64,000 bases of DNA, taken from positions 1-64,000 of the forward strand of contig CAZQNQ010000025.1 in the NCBI GenBank assembly GCA_964594985.1, written 5' to 3'. Within the stretch, counting starts at the first letter, position 1. Every line of letters starts with the position of its first letter. Shown here piece by piece: positions 25,985 through 34,463 of this stretch. The stretch comes from JADLHS01 sp964594985. GTDB lineage: Bacteria; Verrucomicrobiota; Verrucomicrobiia; Limisphaerales; JADLHS01. Position numbers and translations under genes: made by a program. The notes beneath the pieces are model-generated. The model did no database searches. It was not told the origin of the DNA and saw nothing but the letters and a program-made list of their open reading frames with translations.

Positions 25985-27778
25985 TCACTCCGCGAACAAC
26001 TCCTGTAACCTGCCGACTTCGTGCCGCGTGCTGAATTGCTGGAACGTCTCCGCCTTGCCGGTGCGATGCTTGAGATACATGCGCAACATCTTCTCAATCA
26101 CGCCGGGCAGTTCCTGCGCGGTGACGCCGGAGAAAACCTGCCGCCCGACCGCCTGATTCTTCGCGAAACCGCCGCCCACAAAGACATGATACGCATCCTG
26201 GCTCTCACCGTTGATCTTGGTCTTCGTGCCGAGACAGCCGATGTCGCCCATGTAATGCTGGGCGCAAGAGTTCGGACAACCCGTGACGTGGATGTTCACC
26301 GGTTGATCAAGTTCGAGCCGCTTTTCCAACTGCTTGATGACTTCGAGCGCGTGACCCTTCGTGTTCGCCTGCGCGAACTTGCAGTAGGAATTTCCCGTGC
26401 AGGCGATGACGCCGCTCGCGAGATTCGATTGCTTCGTGGGCAATCCCGCTTTGTCCAACGCCTTCTTCAGCGTCGGCACGAAAGCGTCCGGCACGTTCGG
26501 GATGATGAAATTCTGCCAGACTGTCAGCCGCACCTCACCGCTGCCATAAAGGTCCGCGAGTTCGGCCACGCGCAACATCTGCTTCGGGGTGATGTGCCCA
26601 ACCGGGCACGTCGCACCGACATAACTAAAACCCTTTTGCTTCTGCGGATAATCGCCGACATGCGAGTGTGCCAGCTCCTGCGAGGCCCAGCGCATCTGCG
26701 TCACGTCATACGGCGCACGCCGCAACGTCGTGCCAAGTTTCTTTTCCACGAGCGCGAGATATTCGTCGAACGACATTGTCTCGAGCAGATGCTTGAGGCG
26801 CGCGCGTTTGCGATTCGTGCGACAGCCGTGTTCGATGTAAACCCGCACCACTGCCGCAACAACCTTGGTGATCTCCGCCGGCGGAACCACCACGCCCAAG
26901 TCCCGCGCAAAAGATTTGTGCCCCGTCGCCCCACCCAGCGCGATGCGAAAATAAACGCCGGGCGGCAATGCGTCCGGAGCGCCGATCTCCCGATCGGCCA
27001 GTTTCGACAATCCATCGCAACGAGCCGATCGGGAGATCGGCGCTCCAATCATCACCGCCTTCACCCCAATATCATTCGTATCCTCAACTGACCCAATCAG
27101 CCCGCCGCCGTCGTAAGCGATGTTGAACTTGCGCGGCAGATCATAGAACGAGCGATTGTTGATGATGACCTGCGCGATCTGTTGCACGAACGGTTGCACA
27201 TCAATCAACTCCACCGGATCAACGCCCGCCGTGGGATTCATCGTGAGATTGCGGATGTTGTCCGCGCCGCTGCCGCGCGTGTGCAACCCGATGGCCTGGA
27301 TGCGCTGCAAAAATTCCGGCGCGTCCTTCGGCTGGATGAGGCGCATCTGGAGATTCGCCCGCGTCGTGACCTGCACGTAACCGCTCGTGAGTTCCTGGGC
27401 AATGCGGGCCAGTTCCCGAAGTTGATACGACTTCAACACCCCGCCCGGAATGCGCAACCGCGACATGAACGCGTCCTTCACCGGCGTCAGAAAAAACAGT
27501 CCGTGCCACTTGAAACGGAAGAGGTCTTCCTTATCCGGCGCTTTGTTGCCGATGGCGTTCTCGACGAGTTGCGCGTAGGCATCGAGCGGATGCAGCTCGC
27601 GCTTGATGCGTTCCTCCGCAATCTCATCTTCGCGAACTTTGGGAGCCGGTTCGACATCGGCAAACGCCTTGCCCCGCGCTGCGGCTCCAGCGAACAATCC
27701 GGTCAAATACTCCTTTTGCTCGGCATTAAAACCGGCACTGGCAATGGGTTCAGGTAAAACTACGTTACTCATAGACAA
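25985..27778 (-). CDS. nirA: Assimilatory nitrite reductase (siroheme/4Fe-4S, NirA type)
   Basis: 597 residues. Two half-repeats of the sulfite/nitrite reductase fold; the cofactor cysteines are in 'CTGNSYCKFA' and 'GCPNSCAQHY'. Reduces nitrite to ammonium with six electrons in the cytoplasm. The N-terminus 'GFNAEQKEYLTGLFAG' resembles that of the flavoprotein encoded just upstream ('PFNAEQRAWLNGFLAG'), hinting at shared docking. Around residue 245-268, 'GAPISRSARCDGLSK...DREIGAP' is encoded by a palindromic element (26976-27046), an extra loop not expected in the family. Separated from the flavoprotein gene by a 320-bp nest of repeats. Confidence 0.93.
   Translation of the reverse strand: MSMSNVVLPEPIASAGFNAEQKEYLTGLFAGAAARGKAFADVEPAPKVREDEIAEERIKRELHPLDAYAQLVENAIGNKAPDKEDLFRFKWHGLFFLTPVKDAFMSRLRIPGGVLKSYQLRELARIAQELTSGYVQVTTRANLQMRLIQPKDAPEFLQRIQAIGLHTRGSGADNIRNLTMNPTAGVDPVELIDVQPFVQQIAQVIINNRSFYDLPRKFNIAYDGGGLIGSVEDTNDIGVKAVMIGAPISRSARCDGLSKLADREIGAPDALPPGVYFRIALGGATGHKSFARDLGVVVPPAEITKVVAAVVRVYIEHGCRTNRKRARLKHLLETMSFDEYLALVEKKLGTTLRRAPYDVTQMRWASQELAHSHVGDYPQKQKGFSYVGATCPVGHITPKQMLRVAELADLYGSGEVRLTVWQNFIIPNVPDAFVPTLKKALDKAGLPTKQSNLASGVIACTGNSYCKFAQANTKGHALEVIKQLEKRLELDQPVNIHVTGCPNSCAQHYMGDIGCLGTKTKINGESQDAYHVFVGGGFAKNQAVGRQVFSGVTAQELPGVIEKMLRMYLKHRTGKAETFQQFSTRHEVGRLQELFAE
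26976..27046. repeat. Palindromic element inside nirA (E family)
   Basis: Perfect 23-bp arms (26976-26998 and 27024-27046, GGAGCGCCGATCTCC...GGAGATCGGCGCTCC). The nirA frame stays open through it. A sister copy is in the flavoprotein gene at 28899-28969. Confidence 0.93.
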
Positions 27779-27786
27779 AAACTTTT

Positions 27787-28091
27787 CTCACGCAAAGAGC
27801 GCGAAGTCCGCAAAGGACGACGTTGCGCCGCAATCAGCCCGGAGGGCTGATAGAAATTAGCCGGGGGTTGAGCGAGTTGGCGAGCGATACCCCCGGCAAG
27901 CTGACGACGGCCACGACCCTGAAGGGGTCGCAGAATCTTTATTGCGACAACCCGTTCGGACATTTCTGGCACTCCTTCAGAGTGCCGGTTACTGGCGACG
28001 CCGTCCGGGGGTGTCACTCCGCTCAACCCCCGGCTAATTTCTGCCAAGCCTCCAGCTTGGAACTTTGCGTCCGTGGCGTCCTTTGCGTGAG
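27787..28091. repeat. Nested palindromic elements between nirA and the flavoprotein gene
   Basis: The outermost pair is of the CACGCAAAG type (27787-27820 and 28061-28091). Inside it is a perfect 22-bp inverted repeat (27853-27874 and 28020-28041, GAAATTAGCCGGGGGTTGAG...), then a further CCCCCGG stem, and two small hairpins GACCCTGAAGGGGTC (27916-27930) and GGCACTCCTTCAGAGTGCC (27968-27986). The stretch has no gene. One element seems to have landed in another. Confidence 0.9.
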
Positions 28092-28102
28092 TCATAATCA
28101 GG

Positions 28103-29974
28103 TTAATAAACATCCCGTTGATAGCGTTTGTCGGATTTCAATTTCGCCACGTAAGCCTTGGCTTCGTCCACGCTCTTGCCGCCGACAGTTTCCACAATCT
28201 TGTGCAACGCCGCGTCCACATCCTTCGCCATGCGACTCGCATCGCCGCAGACATAGAAGTGCCCGCCCGATTCGAGCCACGACCAGAGTTCGGCGGCGTT
28301 CTCCATCATGCGATCCTGCACGTAAATTTTCTTTTCCTGATCGCGTGAGAACGCGAGATCGAGGCGCGTGAGAAATCCAGACGTTTGCCAGCCCATGAGC
28401 AACTCATCGTAGAGAAAGTCTGTGTCCTTCTTCTGATCGCCGAAGAACAGCCAGTTTTTGCCCTTCGCGCCGGTGGCCTGACGTTCTTCGAGAAACGCCC
28501 GGAACGGCGCGATGCCCGTGCCCGGTCCGACCATGATCATCGGCGTGTCACCATTGGCCGGCGGTTTGAAGCCATGCGAGGGTTGCACGAAGACTTTCAC
28601 AAACTCCGCATCGCCGACGCGATCCGCGAGGAACGTGGAAGCCACGCCTTTGCGGACGCGCCCGTGACTTTCGTATCGCACCGCGCCCACGGTCAGATGG
28701 ACTTCACCCGGATGCGCCTTGGGCGACGAGGAAATTGAGTAAAGCCGCGGCGCGAGTCGCTTGAGCAACGGAATAAATTCCGCCACCGGCATTGGGGCGG
28801 GTAGCAGTTCCAACAAATCAATGACGTGCCGACCCCAGAGCCATTTCTTCAAGTCCTCGCGCTTCTCGGGTGCAAGCAACGCGGCAAGTTCCACCAACGG
28901 AGCGCCGATCTCCTGATCGGCTTGTTGCGAGCCGGCCCCAAGACTGGCCGATCGGGAGATCGGCGCTCCGGCGCGCTTTGCCACAGCGGCCAGCAGTTCC
29001 TGAGACGGCTTGTTAATGTCGAGGTGATGCGTCAATGCCTCGCGCAACGACATGATGTTGTCGCCGAACTTCACGTTCTCGTCCGGCTTGGCCTTGAGCG
29101 CGGCGAGGACATCGTCCACGAGTTCGGGGCAATTCACCGGCACAACACCGAGCGCATCGCCCGCTTCGTAAGTGAGCCCGCTGCCGTTGAGTGCGATCTC
29201 GTAATGGCGCACTTCCTTGCCCGAGCCGGGTTTGTTGAGCAACACGTTCTTGAGCAGCCTGGCTGGGAACGGATTGGCTTTGCCGTAGGCGGGCTTTGAT
29301 TCGCCGGCGGCACTGGTAGGGCGCGTCACTCCGTGCGCGCCGTTCGTGCCATTTCCAGCAGCGGCGGGCAGAGGACTGCCCGCCCTACCTTCACCCAGCT
29401 TGTCCCACAAGCCATCAATCCAGCTTTTCGCCGGGCCTTCGTAATCCACATCGCACTCGCCACGCGGGGCGAGGCGTTTGGCACCAAGTGCAGCGAGACG
29501 TTCATCAAACTTCTTCGACGCGCCGCAAAAGTCGGAATAGTTTTTATCGCCAAGACCCAGCACGGCGAAATTCAAATTCTCCAAGCGTGGCGCGGCGTCG
29601 GCCTTGATCCAGTTCCAGAAATTCACCGCGTTGTCCGGCGGTTCACCGTCGCCCCAGGTGCTGGAGATGATGACCGCTTTGCCGGCCGCCGGCAGATTCG
29701 CCTGTTCGTAATCATTCAGGGCAAAAAGTTTTGGTGCGAAACCGCGCGACTCGGATTCTTTCGCCAGTTTTTTGGCAAGCCCCTCGGCGCTGCCGGTCTG
29801 CGAACCGAAGAGGACGATCAACGGTTCGCCGGCCTTCGGAGGAGTGGCGTTGAGTTGCGGGGCAGGTGCGCCACCGGGCACTTGCGAGAACAGGCCGGCA
29901 AGGAAGCCGTTGAGCCACGCGCGTTGTTCGGCGTTGAACGGAGCGGATTCGGGGATAAAAGGTATGTTCGTCAT
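28103..29974 (-). CDS. CysJ-like diflavin reductase of the nitrate pathway
   Basis: 623 residues, close to CysJ. A flavodoxin domain (about 50-190: 'IVLFGSQTGSAEGLA', 'STWGDGEPPDNA', 'AVLGLGDKNYSDFCG') precedes an FAD/NADPH reductase (about 230-623: 'RLYSISSSPK', 'GVASTFLADR', 'MVGPGTGIAPFRAFL', 'YVCGDASRMAKDVD', C-terminal aromatic). It should pass electrons from NADPH to a siroheme enzyme; beside nirA, nitrite reduction is the natural partner, with NasA also possible. No CysI gene is nearby. Two segments, about residues 195-219 and 340-365, are encoded by palindromic elements, one in the linker between domains. Confidence 0.9.
   Translation of the reverse strand: MTNIPFIPESAPFNAEQRAWLNGFLAGLFSQVPGGAPAPQLNATPPKAGEPLIVLFGSQTGSAEGLAKKLAKESESRGFAPKLFALNDYEQANLPAAGKAVIISSTWGDGEPPDNAVNFWNWIKADAAPRLENLNFAVLGLGDKNYSDFCGASKKFDERLAALGAKRLAPRGECDVDYEGPAKSWIDGLWDKLGEGRAGSPLPAAAGNGTNGAHGVTRPTSAAGESKPAYGKANPFPARLLKNVLLNKPGSGKEVRHYEIALNGSGLTYEAGDALGVVPVNCPELVDDVLAALKAKPDENVKFGDNIMSLREALTHHLDINKPSQELLAAVAKRAGAPISRSASLGAGSQQADQEIGAPLVELAALLAPEKREDLKKWLWGRHVIDLLELLPAPMPVAEFIPLLKRLAPRLYSISSSPKAHPGEVHLTVGAVRYESHGRVRKGVASTFLADRVGDAEFVKVFVQPSHGFKPPANGDTPMIMVGPGTGIAPFRAFLEERQATGAKGKNWLFFGDQKKDTDFLYDELLMGWQTSGFLTRLDLAFSRDQEKKIYVQDRMMENAAELWSWLESGGHFYVCGDASRMAKDVDAALHKIVETVGGKSVDEAKAYVAKLKSDKRYQRDVY
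28899..28969. repeat. Palindromic element inside the flavoprotein gene (E family)
   Basis: Arms GGAGCGCCGATCTCC / GGAGATCGGCGCTCC with a single change in the longer stem. Same family and same 71-bp length as the copy in nirA, and encoding a near-identical pair of ends (GAPISRSA...EIGAP). Confidence 0.93.
29315..29389. repeat. 75-bp palindromic element inside the flavoprotein gene (G family)
   Basis: Outer arms GGTAGGGC / GCCCTACC enclose GCGCGTCACTCCGTGCGCGC and GGCGGGCAGAGGACTGCCCGCC hairpins. Its length is exactly 25 codons, and it encodes the glycine-rich segment that links the flavodoxin and FAD domains. Intergenic relatives are at 13886-13971 and 21822-21911. Confidence 0.93.
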
Positions 29975-29977
29975 TGA

Positions 29978-30328
29978 TCAGGGATTCGCTTTTTGCCAGC
30001 CGAGTTTCGGCGCATTGTAAATGGATAGGAACACGGCGTCGGCCGCGCTTTCGTTGATCGCCCCGTGAACTTCGTTCGGGCTGGCGACACCAATCTCGCC
30101 CGCGCGGATGACACGCCGTTGGCCGTTGCCGAGGTAGTAAGTCAGTTCCCCGCGCAACATCACCCAGGTGTCCTGGCCGTCGGGATGTGTGTGCGCCGGG
30201 ACTTCCTGTTTCGGGCGCACCCCCCAGACGGCGATGCTCGAATGCGGCGTGACGGCGACCTCGGTCACGGTCGCCTTCTCCTCGGAGAAGCGGACGAGTC
30301 GTTCGGCGTTATAGATGCGATCGCTCAT
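29978..30328 (-). CDS. Small cupin protein
   Basis: 116 residues from the ATG at 30328, which overlaps the nasA stop (ATGA). One cupin barrel with the metal-ligand set 'PAHTHPDGQDTWVMLRGEL' and 'GEIGVASPNEVHGAIN'. Function within nitrate assimilation is unknown; possibilities are a sensor or an accessory metal protein. It lies 3 bp before the flavoprotein gene. Confidence 0.85.
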   Translation of the reverse strand: MSDRIYNAERLVRFSEEKATVTEVAVTPHSSIAVWGVRPKQEVPAHTHPDGQDTWVMLRGELTYYLGNGQRRVIRAGEIGVASPNEVHGAINESAADAVFLSIYNAPKLGWQKANP

Positions 30329-32856
30329 GCCGGAATCCTTTCGAGCCGCACGGCGCAATACTTGTAACTCGGCTGCCGCGAATGCGGATCGTATTCCGTT
30401 TGCGTCAGCTTGTTCGTCACGTCGTAGTGCATCGGAATGAAAATGTGTCCGGGCTGAACGCTCGGCGAAGCCACCGCAGCGCATTCAATCCGCCCCCGGC
30501 GCGAAAGCACCGCGACAGGTTTGTTCGCCACCAAGCCGAGTCGGGCGAGGTCAGACGGATGAATCTCGGCGTACGGATTCGCCGGATAAAGCGTGCGAAG
30601 CACGGCGGATTTCCCGGTGCGCGTATTCGTGTGCCACTGCGCGCTCGTACCGCGACCCGTGAGCATGACGAAGGGGAATTCTGCATCCGTCGGTTCAGCC
30701 ACCGCGCGCGGCTGGTCGAACAGGAACTTGGCTTTGCCGTCCGCCGTGAAGAATTTGCCATCGGCGAACAGGCGGCGTTCGCTCACAGGTGACGGGTGAC
30801 GGGTGACGGGTGACGTGAAGCCGTCGGTCTTTTCCCGCCACTCGTCACTTGTCACACGCCACTTTTCCGGAAGAGGCCACTGAATCCCGCCGCACTCATC
30901 AATGTGCTTGTAATCCGCGATGCCCGTGATGTCACACGGTTGACCGGCGGAGAGACGCTTGAGGATTTGGAACGCGGCTTCGGGGGAGGTCCATTCGGCA
31001 AACAGTTCGCCGCAGCCCCAGTAATGCGCGATGAGCTTGAAGATGTTGAAATCACTCAACGCCTGACCGGGCGCGCGGGAAACCTTCTTGGTCAGCCCGA
31101 TGCGCCGTTCACTGTTGATGAACGTGCCTTCCTTCTCGCCCCAACCGGCAGCGGGCAACACGAGATCGGCGTGGCACGCCGTGTCCGTGGTGGTGAACAT
31201 GTCTTGCACGACGAGGAATTCGAGGTTCGAGAGAATTTGATCGAGTGAATCGTTGCCGCGCCGCCCCTCACCCTGACCCTCTCCCCCGGGGAGAGGGGAC
31301 AGCAGCTTAACACGCTTGGTTTGTTGTAAGTCATTCAAGCCGCTGCCCGTCGTCGCTTCGCCAAAAACCGGGGCGCGTTTCTCCCTCTCCCCGGGGGAGA
31401 GGGCCGGGGTGAGGGCGGGTGTCACATCATTCAATTTCGCGCTTCTTGCCGGGCCGAGGTTTTTTCCGCCGGGCTGGAAGCCCGGCTCTACGGCAGGCAG
31501 GATGCCTGCCGCTACTTTTGCGCCCCACGAGTGCGCCGGATTCGTCGCGATGACCCACAACGCTTTGATCTTTCCGTCACGGATGCCGTCAATGATCTGG
31601 TCATAAGCCCACGAATTTTTGGCCGGAATGTTTTCCGCCGGGATTTTCAGTGTGTGCGCAACGTGTTCGCGCTGCTCCAGCTTCATGAAATCACGGCCCC
31701 CGACGAGGCTCGTGACGTTCGCGTAGAGCCGCGAGCCCATCGCGTTGCACTGGCCGGTGATGCTGTTCGCGCCGGTGCCGGGCTTGCCGATGTTGCCAGT
31801 CATCAACGCAAGATTGATGATGGCCTGCGCGGTTCGCGTGCTCTCGTGGCTTTGATTCACGCCCATCGTCCACCAGAACGAAACCGCCTTGCCGCGATGA
31901 ATGCTCTCCGCACAGCGATAAATTTCACCGACCGTCAAACCCGTTTCCGCCGCCACTTTGTCCGGCGTGAACTGGCGTACGAACTCGGCGAACTCCGCAT
32001 ATCCCGTGGTGCTTTGCGCGATGAACTCGCTGTTCACCCAGCCGTTTTGCACGAGCAGATTCGCGAGGCCGTAGAGCAACGTCAGATCCGACTTCGGTGC
32101 GAGCGGCAGATGTTGCGTGGCGTTCATCGCCGTCTCGGTGCGGCGCGGATCAATGACGATGATGTGCGGCTGGTTCTTATTCCGCAGCACGCGCTGCCAC
32201 ATGATCGGATGCGCGATGCACGGATTCGCCCCGATGAAAATCAACGTGTCACTCAACTCAAAATCCGCGTAGGTGAACGGCGGCGCATCGAAGCCAAAAC
32301 TTTGCTTGTAGGCGACGTGCGCGGTGGCCATGCACTGGCGCGTGTTCGAATCGCAATGCAGCGCGCCCATGCCGAACTTCCACAAGCAGCCGAGCAGCGC
32401 CAGTTCCTCGGTGCAAATCTGGCCGGTGCTCAGGAACGCCACGCTCTCCGGCCCGTGCTGGTCCATGATCGCCTTGAACTTCAGCGTGAACACCTGCATC
32501 GCCTCGTCCCAATCGGTCGGTTCGAGCTTGCCGGTTTTCGGATTGCGCAAGAGCGGCGTGGTGGCGCGGTCGGGCGCGGACAAACAATTCAACGCTTCCC
32601 AACCTTTCGGACAAGCCATGCCAAGATTGACGGGATAATTTGTGTCAGCAGTAAGGTTTACTGCTTCGTTATTCTTGAGGTGAACATTCAAGCCGCAACC
32701 GGTGGAACAGAAACCGCAAACCGTGGTCGTCGTGCTGTCCGGTTTGAGGCGCGCGGGCACTTGACCCAACCCGAAATCGCCGGGATGCAACACCAGGTCC
32801 TGCGTGAGCGAGCCGTGCCATTGGCGGAGCAACGTGTTTTCCTTCGCCACACTCAT
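30325..32856 (-). CDS. nasA: Assimilatory nitrate reductase catalytic subunit
   Basis: 843 residues, a molybdopterin (MGD) oxidoreductase. A 4Fe-4S site near residues 47-82 ('VCGFCSTGCGLNVHL' with a later cysteine in 'GMACPKGWEAL') precedes the MGD domains ('GANPCIAHPIMWQRVL', 'DPRRTETA', 'WWTMGVNQSHESTRTAQ', 'GKPGTGANSITGQCNAMGSR', C-terminal 'HPSDLARLGL'). No Tat signal, so cytoplasmic. Reduces nitrate to nitrite. Two stretches, about residues 446-533 and 675-705, are encoded by palindromic repeats and are absent from what the family needs; they fall between domains. Gene ends overlap both neighbours by 4 bp. Confidence 0.93.
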   Translation of the reverse strand: MSVAKENTLLRQWHGSLTQDLVLHPGDFGLGQVPARLKPDSTTTTVCGFCSTGCGLNVHLKNNEAVNLTADTNYPVNLGMACPKGWEALNCLSAPDRATTPLLRNPKTGKLEPTDWDEAMQVFTLKFKAIMDQHGPESVAFLSTGQICTEELALLGCLWKFGMGALHCDSNTRQCMATAHVAYKQSFGFDAPPFTYADFELSDTLIFIGANPCIAHPIMWQRVLRNKNQPHIIVIDPRRTETAMNATQHLPLAPKSDLTLLYGLANLLVQNGWVNSEFIAQSTTGYAEFAEFVRQFTPDKVAAETGLTVGEIYRCAESIHRGKAVSFWWTMGVNQSHESTRTAQAIINLALMTGNIGKPGTGANSITGQCNAMGSRLYANVTSLVGGRDFMKLEQREHVAHTLKIPAENIPAKNSWAYDQIIDGIRDGKIKALWVIATNPAHSWGAKVAAGILPAVEPGFQPGGKNLGPARSAKLNDVTPALTPALSPGEREKRAPVFGEATTGSGLNDLQQTKRVKLLSPLPGGEGQGEGRRGNDSLDQILSNLEFLVVQDMFTTTDTACHADLVLPAAGWGEKEGTFINSERRIGLTKKVSRAPGQALSDFNIFKLIAHYWGCGELFAEWTSPEAAFQILKRLSAGQPCDITGIADYKHIDECGGIQWPLPEKWRVTSDEWREKTDGFTSPVTRHPSPVSERRLFADGKFFTADGKAKFLFDQPRAVAEPTDAEFPFVMLTGRGTSAQWHTNTRTGKSAVLRTLYPANPYAEIHPSDLARLGLVANKPVAVLSRRGRIECAAVASPSVQPGHIFIPMHYDVTNKLTQTEYDPHSRQPSYKYCAVRLERIPA
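30785..30862. repeat. GTGACGG-type repeat inside nasA
   Basis: Tandem GTGACGG units (30788-30815) and inverted CGTCACTTGTCAC (30843-30855) form an imperfect hairpin. The encoded segment reads 'WRVTSDEWREKTDGF' and 'SPVTRHPSPV'. The reading frame is kept. Confidence 0.8.
31263..31519. repeat. Composite palindromic insertion inside nasA
   Basis: A paired element of the CCCTCACCCCG family (31263-31417, ends CCCTCACCCTG / CCGGGGTGAGGG, each with its own CTCTCCCC hairpin) is followed by GCCGGGCTGGAAGCCCGGC and GGCAGGCAGGATGCCTGCC hairpins (31470-31519). Together they encode about 85 residues that nasA carries without a frame break. Confidence 0.9.
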
Positions 32857-34463
32857 GCGACAAAACCTCCCGGCATTTTTGCGGGCGCAACGGCCGTGAA
32901 GAACAGATAGCGCTCGAGCAATTCCCCGATGACGGCCAAAGCCAAAGCCCCAAACGCCAGTCCGGCGATGGAATGATTCACCGTGAACAACAACGGCAGG
33001 ATGACGCCGCCAGCAATGCCACAGGCCACGCGCAGCCGGGCGGCCAGCCCCAGTTCATCGGTCAGCAGGCGCGCGGTTTTGTTCAAGGACGTGAGCGTGA
33101 ACGTGTCGGTGTCCACGAGCTGATGAAAGATGCGGTTCTCGAAAGCGAGCTTTGCGACCGCGGTGATGACCAGCGCTGCGGTCAGCGGCCAGCTCACAAA
33201 GTTTGTGGCCGCCAAAACCGTGGCGACACCGAGCAGCAGAGTCGTGCCGAAGAATTTTCCGAAGGTTTGAGATGCGCGCCAGAATTCACGTTGCGTGTCC
33301 ACGTAGATCATCGCCGAGCAAGCGACGCCGAGCAGACCGGTCGTGGCAGCGGCGAGCGCTAGCACTTTTTGGAACGGCACGAGCGGCGCAAACCAGAACG
33401 CGGCGGCATGAGTCATCGCCAGCGGCACATAACCGCCGAAGACAATGACTTCGCGGCTGAACCAGGATTTCCGCCAACCCAGGAAAGCGCGCCAGGCCTT
33501 GAGCGGTTTACCCAGGTGTAACGAGGCGATTCCCAATGCGCCCGCCCCGACAACGGCGGCAATCACCGCGAGCCATTTTGCTTCCGCCACAAATGCGGCG
33601 GCGACGCTGACGCCGACGGCGAGCTGGGTCAGGACCAGCATGAACACGAGCGGCAAGTGCGAGTGCGCCGGCGTCACGCGGGCGTGGTCGGCGGCAAGCA
33701 GACTGGCCGGGAGCGGCTGGGTGGATTTGTAGCGCGTGGTGGGCAACGTGATCTGCGGCGCGGGCGACGACGGCAAAAACAAGTTGGTCGTGACCGGCGA
33801 CGGTTTTGCGGGCCGGAAATTATTTTTGATCACGTTCGTGTCAACGATGGTGATCTTGATGGCCTCGTGCGGACAGGCTTGCACACAGGCGGGAGCTTCT
33901 CCAACCGCGAGACGGTTTGCGCACATGTCGCACTTGCGGACGATGCCGCGCTGCTTCGAGTACTGCGGCACTTCGTAAGGACATTTCATCACGCAGTACT
34001 GGCAGCCGATGCATTGGTCATCGAGATGCCGCACGATGCCGGTGAGCGGGTCTTTGTCGTAGGCCAGCACCGGACAACCTTCGAGACAGCCGGGTTCGAC
34101 GCAATGATGACACGCGGTGGTGATGGTTTTCTGCTGCGGCGCACGCCAATCCTCGTTGAATAACAAACCCACGCTGCGCCAGGTTTCGGTCTCATCCAGA
34201 CCGTTGAGCGAATGACACGCCGTGACGCAGGCTTTGCAACCGCTGCACCGATCCACCTCGACTTCAAACGCGTATTGCTGGCCGGCCTGCGGTTTCGTGA
34301 GCGGGATCAGGTCGCGATAATACTTCGCCTGCGCGGGCAGGCCATTGCGGTCATGCAACCGCGAAAAACGCTCCACCGCCGTGAGCGAACGCTGCTCCGC
34401 CAACAGGTCATCAATCAGCGTGCGCTGATCGTGGTCTTTTGGATTGGAAGGGCGCTGGCTCAT
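32853..34463 (-). CDS. DmsB-DmsC fusion: Fe-S electron-transfer and membrane anchor subunit
   Basis: 536 residues from the ATG at 34463 (ATGA overlap with the kinase gene). Residues about 65-235 carry ferredoxin-type cysteine clusters 'CSGCKACVTAC', 'CHHCVEPGCLEGCP', 'CIGCQYCVMKCP' and 'CDMCANRL...CVQACP', enough for four Fe-S clusters. From about 285 on there are around eight membrane segments like DmsC, the quinol-binding anchor of DMSO-reductase-type enzymes. Next to NasA it probably passes electrons, from quinol or a soluble donor, to the nitrate reductase. In E. coli-type enzymes these two parts are separate proteins. Confidence 0.88.
   Translation of the reverse strand: MSQRPSNPKDHDQRTLIDDLLAEQRSLTAVERFSRLHDRNGLPAQAKYYRDLIPLTKPQAGQQYAFEVEVDRCSGCKACVTACHSLNGLDETETWRSVGLLFNEDWRAPQQKTITTACHHCVEPGCLEGCPVLAYDKDPLTGIVRHLDDQCIGCQYCVMKCPYEVPQYSKQRGIVRKCDMCANRLAVGEAPACVQACPHEAIKITIVDTNVIKNNFRPAKPSPVTTNLFLPSSPAPQITLPTTRYKSTQPLPASLLAADHARVTPAHSHLPLVFMLVLTQLAVGVSVAAAFVAEAKWLAVIAAVVGAGALGIASLHLGKPLKAWRAFLGWRKSWFSREVIVFGGYVPLAMTHAAAFWFAPLVPFQKVLALAAATTGLLGVACSAMIYVDTQREFWRASQTFGKFFGTTLLLGVATVLAATNFVSWPLTAALVITAVAKLAFENRIFHQLVDTDTFTLTSLNKTARLLTDELGLAARLRVACGIAGGVILPLLFTVNHSIAGLAFGALALAVIGELLERYLFFTAVAPAKMPGGFVA

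Noticed and set aside
31531..32910. 459-codon open frame opposite nasA
   Set aside because: Antisense shadow; nasA carries Fe-S and MGD motifs on the other strand.
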